A stretch of DNA of 59,227 bases, from assembly GCA_003194525.1 (NCBI GenBank), contig NBIV01000333.1:1-59227 (forward strand), in the 5' to 3' direction. The notes beneath the pieces are model-generated. The model saw only the letters and a program-made list of their open reading frames with translations, was not told the origin of the DNA and ran no database searches. Below, in pieces: positions 45,606 to 54,573 of this stretch. This DNA comes from Gracilariopsis chorda (Eukaryota; Rhodophyta; Florideophyceae; Gracilariales; Gracilariaceae). A program made the position numbers and the translations under genes. Position 1 is the first letter of the stretch, and every line of letters starts with the position of its first letter.

Positions 45606-45768
45606 AGAAAGTTTCTACTTAGCGCTGACGTAGGTGGAATCTGACCGGTGGCATATGGAAAGCCACGGACGACCCGTGGAAAGATGTTCATTCTGTCCAG
45701 GGTACAAATTTCTTGTTGCGTAAACTCAAAACAGTACGAAAGTCGTGTCTCAGTTTCGTGAGAAGCTA

Positions 45769-45808
45769 CCACGAAAAAGATACGAATTTCATATTGTGTA
45801 GATCCTCT
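45769..45808 (-). repeat. Right terminal inverted repeat of H1
   Basis: It reads, on the minus strand, AGAGGATCTACACAATATG and on into GAAATTCGTATC, followed on the plus strand by ACT. Confidence 0.75.
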
Positions 45809-45815
45809 ACTGTTA

Positions 45816-45854
45816 GCGGCGTTCCATGAGTTGACGAAACTCTGAACTCGAAAT
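45816..45854 (+). repeat. Left terminal inverted repeat of H2
   Basis: It starts GCGGCGTTCCATGAGTTGAC directly after TTA. The partner is at 54316-54354. Confidence 0.85.
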
Positions 45855-45942
45855 CACAGCTGAATTTAACTGCCAGCTCCTTGAACAGTAATGCTCCTGG
45901 TCAACAACCCCTGTATACCAACCTGATGAGATTGCAAAGGGC

Positions 45943-47796
45943 ATGAAACTCTGTTTGGTTCACGTCTTCTCCACTTGCGGCGACTATGAACCTCACACTC
46001 CCCCGCCCTTATCCACATTTTCCGTACCATACTGCTGCTTGCTTGCCCAACTGCCGCGAACTATACTACTATATCTAGATACACTCCATTCCCGCCAAAA
46101 ACTCTACGAAACCATCAAGGGCCGTCCTAGACTACGACAACATGAAGATAGAAAACTTTTTGTACTCTTGTATCTCCTACACTTATGGGACGTGGAGCAT
46201 TCCAATAAAATTATCCGAACAGTCATTTGTCGTCTACCATTTTTCCCAATTCAACACATTGGAAGCATTTCTGACTTTGCTTTCAAACGAATGTACCGCG
46301 TCTCAACGTTTCAGTTCAGGTTACTTTCGTCGAGTTGGCGGCAGCAGTTGCAAAGAAGGCAACTCAAAATTTGTCATATAGCTGCTGAAGTAAGCATCGA
46401 AGTGATACTTTTCGTCACTACACGAATCCTGGCCGGAGGAAGCCATTTGGACATTGGATGGCCGTACGGCATAGGAACTACAACGCTCTATTCTTTATTT
46501 GAGGAAACACTGTTCGCTCTCAAAAACTGTCTACCTCCAATACCCTTCCCACAATCCGAACGAGAATGCAAAGTGAATGCTAACATGTTCTGCACACTGC
46601 GAAATAGTCCTCTTTGCGGCGTTATTGCAGCATTAGATGGAATTGCCATCGAAGTTCAGAAACCTCATATCCGTGAGACTCCTGATCCACGCAAGTTCTA
46701 CAATCGAAACGGATTTTTTGCTTTATGCGTACAGGCCGCCGTACAGGGAGACTATCAGTTTTGTTTTGTTTCAGCCACGCATTCCGGAGGCACTCATGAT
46801 GCGACAGCTTTTTCCGCAACGAAGCTTTACCAACTGCTGAAAGGTTGTATTCTACCGGACTGGGCCGCAGTCGTCGCTGATGATGCGTACAGCAACGAGG
46901 GTATAGTCCTTTCACCGTACGCTGGAAAGCGGTTGTCGCAGAAGGAAGACACTTTTAACGCATACCATTCCTCTTGTCGCACCATAGTGGAACAGGCTTT
47001 TGGTATGCTTGTCAGCAGATTCGGAATCTTTTGGTCTGCAGTAAGGTATCCCTTGAAAAAAGTTCCTCTGATAATCTTAGTGGCTTGCCAGCTGCACAAT
47101 TTCATTATTGATAATGCAGATGATACTCTGTTCGACTACATCCCAAGCCACAAAGAAAATCATGTACACGGGTCCCCGGCTGTCCATTTTCAAGACGCGC
47201 TTCATATGGAACGTGACAGCTGGATGTCCCGAAATCAGTTTTGTCAATCTTCAACGCTTCGCGATAATGTTGCTGAACAACTGCACAGAATGCGGTTCTC
47301 ACCACGAAGAACCAGCGAGAGAGCAGCGTGCAGGGAGAGAGCGTGCTTCCATTTGCACGACAGAAGCATGATGCTGCTCAAACCAAGCACGTTTACGAAC
47401 GCCTCCGGTCCCGCAGTACGCGCCGCTCTTAAGTACATGGACGCTCTTGTCGCAGCTCTGCTGGTTGTGACAGACGATATGTCGCTTGATCTCGGAGACA
47501 TTAGACTACGAACGAAAGGCAGCGCCGGTGGGCATAATGGGCTGAAGAGTACACAACAATGTATTGGCTGTATGAACTACGCTAGGCTACGAATTGGTGT
47601 TGGTTCTCCGAGTGGTAGAGCGGAAGATTTGGCGGACTTCGTTCTTGGATCCTTTTCGTGATTAGAGAAGCGGGTTTTGGAAAAAGTGGAATGGGATGTG
47701 ATGGAAACCGTTGACCACTGGGACGACGAAGCAAGCATCGAAAAAGTTCAGACTCAGATTGCGTTGGCGAAGCAAGGAAGACGAAATCATTGTTGA
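45943..47796 (+). CDS. HARBI1-type (DDE_4) nuclease of H2, nearly intact
   Basis: From the ATG at 45943 an open frame of 572 codons reaches a TGA at 47659-47661. In the same frame 44 further sense codons of similar character follow to the next TGA (47794-47796), so the first TGA may be a late nonsense change. The DDE core is present: L-D-G-I-A-I-E-V (Asp about 232), V-A-D-D-A-Y-S-N-E-G (Asp about 313/314) and I-V-E-Q-A-F-G-M-L (Glu about 350). H-S-G-G-T-H-D-A-T lies between the first two. The upstream third is helical and should hold the DNA-binding part. This enzyme would cut and rejoin the H2 termini. Length is larger than the usual 400 residues or so. Confidence 0.88.
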
Positions 47797-47967
47797 CTAC
47801 GAGTGGCTTTTGTCACTGCTTGAGTAGATATGTGTTATTATTCAACGTTAAAACTGAAGGGGGACGCTCTAAATCAATACTTGAGGCGTTATTGTGTCAG
47901 CGACATAAACTCTTCAGAGACAAGGATAAAAAAATGAAACGCGGGTTAGAGGAATTGTACCAGCGCT
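47797..47967. other. Short gap between nuclease and GalT remnant
   Basis: No gene is visible. The join between element sequence and captured sequence must lie here. Confidence 0.5.
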
Positions 47968-48910
47968 TCAAGAGTTTTTCTTCTTGGCATGGTTGAAGTG
48001 AATTTCCGAACAGTCGCGAAGTCGGGCTGCAGCATGCTCCGCTGTAAGATCTCTCTGCGACTCGCCAAGCATCTTAAATCTAACCATGAAATTTCTAACG
48101 GTAGCGCTTCGAAGAAGTGGGGGGTAAAAGTGCATATTGAAATGCGCATATTCGTTCTTACTTGGATCAGTACCATTGTAGGTCGGCGCTTGATGAATAC
48201 CCATGGAGTACGGGAACAAAGTGGTGAAAAGTTTGTCATAGCATGTGCAAACGCGAGGGTAGATGTCAGCCAAATCCAGTTGCATGGCGTCGGTAAAGTT
48301 GACGAGGCAGTGTGCTCTCATTTTGCTGATGACCATGACCTCAATGGGCCAAGTAGCCCAGAATGGGACGACGGCGAGGAATGTCTCATTCTGACATACG
48401 ATACTTTCCTTTGTTTCCATTTCGAGTTTGACATAGTCCTCCAACATTTGGGTTCCCTTCTTAGTCTCATAGGCTTTGAGATTGGCGAGTGCGATGCGCA
48501 GCTCTTCTGGAACAAACTCAGATGCCCAGGTCTGACCGTGAGGATGAGGATTGGGGCATCACATCATCGGTCCCTTTTTCTAGAATATCTGCACGTGCCC
48601 GATGTAATCGATCTTGGAGAGAGTGTCATACTACTGAACCCAGGCATCAACAACGGCTTTGATCTCCTTGACCGTGATTTCAGTGACAGTTAGGTTGAGC
48701 TTCGAGGAGAAGCAGACAACGCAATATTTTCCACGCACAGCTTTGGCTACGAGAAGATCATTGTTCTCAACGCTGCGCTCGAGTGCCGCCGATCTCCGAA
48801 GCGTAAAGAAAAGCACCCTCACCGTCTGCTTGCCGCCATATGCAGCCAGTAGGACTCCAAAGGCCTCCAAGCCATCGCTACCATTCTCCCGATCTGTAGG
48901 GACTTGAGAT
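47968..48910 (-). pseudogene. galT: Galactose-1-phosphate uridylyltransferase, captured pseudogene
   Basis: On the minus strand one frame holds R-G-K-Y-C-V-V-C-F-S, then the active site N-P-H-P-H-G-Q-T-W with the catalytic His-Pro-His, then W-A-T-W-P-I-E-V, Y-S-M-G-I-H-Q-A-P and NMHFYPPLLRSATVRNFMV. GalT transfers UMP between glucose and galactose 1-phosphate in the Leloir pathway. Three in-frame stops (TAG 48631, TAG near 48586, TGA near 48563) fall at positions normally Gln, Glu and Gly. There is no frameshift and no intron. The first third of the enzyme is missing or not recognisable upstream of 48910. It is inside H2 and runs against the nuclease gene. Confidence 0.88.
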
Positions 48911-49609
48911 AGCGCCTGCCTATTGCGCCTCGCTCCCAGTTGGTGCCCGCGTCACTAGTAGAACCAGTGGATTGTCACCCCAGTGGCTGGATCTCTGCCG
49001 CTACTACCCCCTAGTAGACTACTATCCCAGTTGGCCAAAGGACGTAGTAATCTTCTACACCAGTAAAGCCTGGAAACCATTGTCGAAGACAAAGGTAGAG
49101 CCGTACTTGGGGTTCGCGCATTCAGTACACTGCTGGGTAGTCATCGAGTAAAAAGCCCTCCAATCTCACGCAAAAAACGTACGAAAGAAACAGCAAGAAG
49201 GACTCAGTGAAATGCGCTTGGAGAGAGTGATCTCAGAAAATGTAGAAAACCGAAACTACATGCAAGAGAACAAGTGGTGACAATTTTTATGGCTTAAGCG
49301 CCATCACATCTTCACATGAATACATGTAGATGAAGCAGTTGATCCAGACTTAGAGAATCCCCCTGAAGACCCGAGGAAAACAGACGATGGTTATACAGAA
49401 AATGAGAAAAGTATTTGTTATTGTGGATATTATTACGGCAAGAGAAACAAGATAACGCGAGAACCAGAGGTGTATAGTACTGGAGGCAGATGATCAAAGG
49501 AGGTAGATATGGAAGGTACAAAAGCCGACCATAACCATGCCAGCAATCGACATGGAGGCGGCAAGAACAGGCAAAAGAAACAAAAGCTGAGACTTGGGTA
49601 AGAGGTAAA
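48911..49609. other. Captured or filler sequence without recognisable gene
   Basis: Only short frames are present (for example a 101-codon hydrophobic minus frame at 49617-49312). None shows a motif. Confidence 0.4.
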
Positions 49610-50241
49610 TTAAACAATACGCTGGTAACTTATGGTGCGAGTAGGAGGGGACTCCAAAACTTTCTTCAGACTAACCAGAAATGCACCAAGTCTGGTGACA
49701 ATAATGACAAACCACTTGAGCCAGTTCCACGCCGGTCGATGAGACGCAACCATGTTCGCTCTGGTGCGTACAGTTGTTTCTCCTACTATGTGTGGAACAA
49801 GTTCTCTTGCTTCAGTTTCAGCGTGGACGTATCCATCCACGCATCGCCGCCAAGAGCAGAGACGCGAGCTTCAACAAGGCTCTTGAGCGCAAAATTAACC
49901 TAAAGACGATCGAGCTGGGCCTTGATCCTTTTGCGATACACGGGACAGGGGGGATGTCTCTCATGATCGAATCGTGAGGCGAGACAGGAGGTGCACAACG
50001 TGTGGCCGCACGGTGCTACGCGGGGTATGATGAATTCGGTGAGACATACAGGACAATCCAAGGGTAAGGAGAGATTCAATGCTTGGCGAGGGGTGGGTGG
50101 ATATTGTGGTTTTAGGTCGCTGTTAAAAACGTTGACATTGCGACGAAGACGTCTTCTGGTGCGTCAGGCGCCGAGAGTTGCGCGCAAGGCAAAGCAGCCA
50201 AGTGAAGCCAAGGCGGGCGCTACGGCGTTGCGCTTCCTCAT
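49610..50241 (-). pseudogene. RING-finger E3 ligase with C-terminal membrane segment, captured pseudogene
   Basis: On the minus strand, from the ATG at 50241, the frame runs M-R-K-R-N-A-V-A-P-A, is cut by a TGA at 50164, and continues to a RING: D-C-P-V-C-L-T-E-F, then P-C-G-H-T-L-C-T-S-C, then P-P-C-P-V-Y-R-K-R. The spacing fits C3HC4, but the last zinc Cys is Tyr (TGT to TAT). A TAG follows in L-D-R-L-stop-V-N-F. A frameshift then leads to 49840-49610, which has a membrane helix (W-L-K-W-F-V-I-I-V). The intact protein would be a ubiquitin ligase anchored in a membrane. This copy cannot work. Confidence 0.75.
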
Positions 50242-50567
50242 GATGAAGTGCCACTGGACTTGGGGAAAAAACTCTAATGTCGACAGGGCAGCAGCGGAAA
50301 GCTGTCTGTCAAAGCAAGGCCGCCGCGCCGAGCGCGCTGCACACGGTGGCTGCGTTTTGTCTGCATAGATGATATTACACAGCTCAAAACCCCAGCCCGT
50401 TCTGGTACTGCAGAGGCACTTGGCCATCTTCTATTGGCCAAATCAGCATGACGCATACACGTGTCCTCAGCGCGCTTCCATACCAATGAACTCGAAAGCC
50501 CTTCTTCGTCTTCGTCGTCTTCTTCTTCCGCGGGTCTTTGTTCGTGGGCCCGTCCGCGGTTGGAGAT

Positions 50568-52095
50568 ATGAAGCATTCTAGCACAATAAGCGCAGCTCTC
50601 AGCGTGCTTCTCTCCATCTGCCCATTGCTCCAGTACCGCATCATTCGCCTGCAGCTCCCTGCGGTACATTCAGCCCCCCTCGCAGATGTAATATCGTTTC
50701 TAGCGCCTCTACTCGTCCTGACACTCGGTGCCATTCTGTATCGCAGCCTGCCACCAATGTGTTTCATTCCGCTGGTCATTTGTCCCTCGCTCAGTGCATG
50801 TGCGCTTCCAGTTGTTCAACTGCTTTGCCTGTCCCTGGTAACTGCTCTTGTCATATGCTCCTCCAAAACGGACTTTGTTTGTGCATGCATTACATCACTG
50901 TTCTTGTTCATACTGGATGCTGCCGTACACTGTCATTTATCAAATGTTTGGTTGTTTAAAGTACCCAAAACTACGCTTCCCTCACTAGCATTTGCGATTG
51001 AAATGACGCATTGTGCGATTAGATCTGTAGCTCTAAACACATAGCGTCTTTCACGGGACAAGCGCAATCATCGGAAAAAGAAACCCCTCCCCACATGTAC
51101 AGTTTGGTCATGGTTTTCCTGGCATCACTAATTGTAGAACAGCTCCCCCCATTCATGCCACCACCACCACTTCCTAAACAGTATAACCTCCTTGCACAGT
51201 CTCGTGGTCTGACGGGCTTGTTCAGCGTTGTTGAGAAACGAGGGGAATATGGAATGCTACTTGCGGATCCGTCCGTCTTGGTGGTTATTTCGACACCAAC
51301 AAGTACTACTCGGATTCCGTATTCTTCCAATTCTATGTTCAGGAGGCAGTGCGGCTTGTCGGACAGCGCGAGGAAAACGCAACTGCACTGTGTATTGGTC
51401 TTGGTATTGGAGTTGCTGCGAACGCCCTTTCGAAACATGGCGTCAAAGTAACTAATGTTGTTATCGAGCCGATCGCCGCACTTTACGCCTGCAAGTACTT
51501 CGGGGTCCAGATCCCTGTTCAAGTGGAGGACACCGTGTCATATGTCACAAAACTTCCCATTCATGCTTTTGATTACTTGATTCATGACGTTTTCACGGGG
51601 GGCACAATGCCGTTCGCGCTGTTCTCAGTTCAGATGTTTGAAAATATAAAACCCCTCCTTAAACCAGAAGGCGTGTTGGCTGTCAATTTAGTTGGAGCTA
51701 CGGAGCTCCCACCAACACCTGCGTCACAAGCTTTGTCACTTGTTTCCCAAAGGATGACGAAGGTATTTGGGAAAGTGCGTGCGTTTTCAGATGGTTTAGA
51801 TGCTCGAATGCACAAAATTGTACCGTTCACATCAACAGGAGAAGGCGCTGTGGTGTTCCGGGAACCAGATGAACAGGACTTCCTTGGCTCTTCGATGAGA
51901 CGGACTGCGCTAACCAGCTTTCAAGAGCACGAACTAGGTGAGGACCAGCTAAAGGGGTGCGGTGATTCGTCGAGTGTGGCTTGCGTGATGTACCGGGGAT
52001 TACTCGATATAGCTGAGGCACACCGAAAACTAATGTATAATATTCACCCCAAGCAATCATTTCCTGCTATATTGGCAGCTGAGAAGTGGAATTAA
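50568..52095 (+). pseudogene. Membrane-anchored spermidine-synthase-like protein, captured gene
   Basis: The N-terminal part (ATG 50568 to 51044) is a chain of hydrophobic helices, about five membrane segments. The second part begins near 51095 in another frame (S-R-G-L-T-G-L-F-S-V-V-E). After a further shift near 51270 it runs to TAA 52095: L-G-G-Y-F-D-T, the nucleotide-binding C-I-G-L-G-I-G-V-A, V-I-E-P-I-A-A-L and Y-L-I-H-D-V-F-T-G-G. This is the fold of polyamine aminopropyltransferases and related methyltransferase-like proteins with membrane N-termini. The break at 51044-51095 may be an intron; the one at 51270 is a frameshift. Substrate is unknown. It is in H2, divergent from the RING piece. 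Confidence 0.75.
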
Positions 52096-52379
52096 AGTAC
52101 ACATATCAGACGCAGGTCGCTGCACATTAGGACTCCAGCAAAGCTGAGAAGAGGAGGTTAACGTTGTGTCCATTGTTACGAGTCCCATATGAGCCGTGGG
52201 AACACGACGACGGAACATGTGCTCTAATCGCCGCCTGACAATGCAGGAGAATTTATGTGAACAATGCTCTGCTCGGGTATCTTGATTGAGCTTGGAGCAA
52301 ACTTTCTCGAATGGCGCGGCGGGCGTCGCGAATGCAGGAAATAGATGGTTGTGGCGACGGTGGCACTTCTGCAAGCAGG

Positions 52380-52788
52380 TCATCCACCGGTGCGAAAAGG
52401 TAGGGAAGCCTGGTACTAAGCGAGCGTGCAAGATGTTCCGGGTGACGGAATCGTGAGTGGCATCCTCCAAACGGTGCGGTGGCAGTTCCTCGGAAGCAGC
52501 GGCAGCACACAGAGCGGACATAGACTTAATTCCATTTGAAACGCGTTCTACGACGGCGCAAGCGGAGTCTAGAGCGGCGGCTTTGGTCTCCGGGTCCGGA
52601 GTGGATGAGTCTATGAGGTTTAGTAGAGCGTTTGCGTGGGCCTAGGCGTCGGCGATGTTTGCGTGGAGAAGCGTTGCATCAGGGTCCAGATCGACGTTGG
52701 CGGAGGAGTAGTGTGCTCTGGGGCAGCGTTTATCGGGGAGTGCGGCGGAGATTGAGGCGACTGGTGCGTTGGGTGCGGTGTTTAACCA
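52380..52788 (-). pseudogene. Unidentified captured gene fragment
   Basis: On the minus strand a frame from about 52788 has good protein character (A-S-I-S-A-A-L-P-D-K, L-L-H-A-N-I-A-D-A), a TAG near 52640, then E-T-K-A-A-A-L-D-S-A-C. A frameshift near 52410 leads to L-F-A-P-V-D-D-L-L-A-E-V-P. The local GC content is clearly higher than in the neighbouring transposition gene. It directly follows the end of that gene. I do not recognise the family. Confidence 0.45.
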
Positions 52789-54182
52789 TCCGGATTGCGC
52801 ATCAAACGTTCTAAACCTCCATGCAGCACCTTCTTCTCCTGTTCACATGAAATATTTGTTAGCATGTTCTTAACTTTCAGAATAGCCTCCAACGTAGCCT
52901 TGGTGCTGCGAGCATGGGCTTCAACCGCTTCAAACCTAACTTTATCACGCTCCACCTTCTCCATATCCCGCACGAAATGTTCGTCACGCGGCGTAAGCGC
53001 AGCATCCAAAGATTCCAATCCCGAAGAAGCAATGCGACTATTGTCAGGTCTTGCGCGTTTTGATCTAAACTGTGACACTACGCAAGATCCAAAGCCATAC
53101 TTTGACCCTTCTAAACCAACTCCAGCTTCCTGTTTGAAATCAATTCGCAGCGCTCGTGTACAATGCGGTTCCATAATTGGATGTAAACAAAGAAAACAAA
53201 AAGCATACATAATATAGATCTTACCGTCTGCGTAGCTAACAAAAGCTTCATGATCTCCCTGACCTGATGCTTCGTACCTTGTTACACATGTTCCGTATAG
53301 AATTTTGAACTCCGCAAACTTGCGTTTGAGAATACCACCATCTCATAAGTGACTACGAATTGCCGGATTGATTGAATATATATCATCGCGCGTCACACCT
53401 CCACCTACTACAGGGATCGGTTCCGGCCGAAAATCGGGATCGTTGAATAGTGGGGCAATTGCTTCGGACGATGGTTCTTCCCTTTGCTTGTCGAGCTCTA
53501 CTCTTTTCATGCAATCCATGAGCGTTTCTCGAACAAAAACCATCCGAGCATCCACTAAAACATGCAGTAGTCGACAGAACTCTACCGCCTCAAACGGCGG
53601 TCTACGCTGAAGTTGAGACACCGAAGCGGAATTTTCAGCACCAAGCAGAGGTTCTCCGATAACGATTTCACCATCAACGAAAATAGGTATATCGCCCTTG
53701 ACCCATATCAATTCCTCATGCTCGCAAGCATTGCGCTTGATTCGTATAGTTGCGTTTCGTAGTCCATTAACAAATGCGCAATCCAAGCTACTAGTGTCTG
53801 CAAACCCATCAATTATCTTACGAATTGTCGATAAGCTTACCTTTCGTTGTACCATTTTCGTTGCTAGAACTTTGCGCTTAGTAGCAAGTTCTGCGTTTTG
53901 TGCGCCTAAAATATTCAAACATCTGAGGGAAAGCTTGCAGTGGACGTTATCAAGGTGGCATTGGTCTAGAATTTGGATGCCATGCTCTGAACTTTTCGGT
54001 ATCGTTATCGAATTTTCTGCCATGTCGGTTTCCTTTCCAGTAGTTGCTGCCTTGTCATCCCCCACTTGATTATTCGGGTCTGTATTGCCGTCATCTTGAG
54101 CGTCAGTTGTAGGTAAGCGCGCGTGCGCTGGTGGGGAAAACGGGTTCATGTTCCTGTATGTCACGAAGAACGTGGCATTCAC
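52782..54182 (-). pseudogene. Second protein of H2, novel family, one in-frame TGA
   Basis: One frame runs from the ATG at 54182 through a TGA at 53343-53345 to the stop at 52782, about 466 codons. The N-terminal 80 residues are polar and look disordered. A helical part (L-N-I-L-G-A-Q-N-A-E-L) follows, then the most conserved part, E-F-C-R-L-L-H-V-L-V-D-A-R-M, I-A-P-L-F-N-D and I-L-K-R-K-F-A-E-F-K-I-L-Y-G-T-C. Next come Y-A-F-C-F-L and a coiled-coil tail. The H3 homologue has Arg (CGT) at the TGA site, so CGA to TGA is likely. I know no family with these features. Its place inside the TIR, facing the nuclease, matches that of the Harbinger partner protein, but no Myb signature is visible. Confidence 0.75.
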
Positions 54183-54573
54183 TATGGAAGACCATTCCGA
54201 ACACGGTTTCCGTTTTGTGGGGACTGCAGGCGCTGGTAGGTTGCAGCTGGAAGCGGAAACTGGTAACGAACGTATGCAATGTATGATATTCTGATTGGGT
54301 ATCTACTGATTACCGATTTCGAGTTCAGAGTTTCGTAAACTCATGGAACGCCCCTTAGGGGCGTTCTACGAGTTGATGTGTCTGATACGCAAAAACAAGA
54401 AAGTTAGTCTAGACCAATAGAAAGCATCCACGTCTCAGAAGATTATTTCCAAGTCTTCATCTTGTCGGCAGGGCGAAGATTTCCGCCGACAAGGAAACAA
54501 TGACCATTGCATTGCATATACCCTCTGAAACCGAAAGAACTCCAGTTGTGTTCTTCCTGTCCATAAGAGGGCA
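54183..54573. other. Junction of H2 and H3 with palindromic TIR-TTA-TIR
   Basis: GGAACGCCCC TTA GGGGCGTTC (54345-54366) joins the right terminus of H2 to the left terminus of H3 through a single TTA. The stretches on either side, between the terminus and the gene start, are non-coding. Confidence 0.8.
54316..54354 (-). repeat. Right terminal inverted repeat of H2
   Basis: On the minus strand it reads GGGGCGTTCCATGAGTTTAC and on. It is followed on the plus strand by TTA. Confidence 0.85.

Larger units (their letters stand above)
35133..45808. mobile_element. H1: 10.7-kb PIF/Harbinger-type element with captured sequence
   Basis: The left terminus (35133-35173) and the reverse complement of the right terminus (45769-45808) agree at about 35 of 41 positions. 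Both start AGAGGAT and contain GAAATTCGTATC and TTTTTCGT. The flanks are ACT on both sides (35130-35132, 45809-45811), a 3-bp duplication as expected for the superfamily, although TWA is more usual. A Myb/SANT-like gene lies inside the left end and a HARBI1-type nuclease inside the right end, both pointing inward. In between are a large pseudogene, an ATPase piece and a nested pogo/Jerky transposon. Confidence 0.75.
45816..54354. mobile_element. H2: 8.5-kb PIF/Harbinger element with captured host genes
   Basis: The left terminus (45816-45854) and the reverse complement of the right terminus (54316-54354) agree at 37 of 39 positions (both contain GGCGTTCCATGAGTT and GAAACTCTGAACTCGAAAT). TTA stands on both sides (45813-45815 and 54355-54357), the classical Harbinger target duplication. 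Inside the left end is a nearly intact nuclease, and inside the right end is an unrecognised protein gene pointing inward. Between them are remains of GalT, a RING-TM ligase, a spermidine-synthase-like gene and one unknown gene. The boundaries are well supported. Confidence 0.85.

Noticed and set aside
50274..50779. Two 131-codon minus-strand frames
   Set aside because: They lie across the start of the spermidine-synthase-like gene and the RING promoter side, are low in complexity and show no motif.
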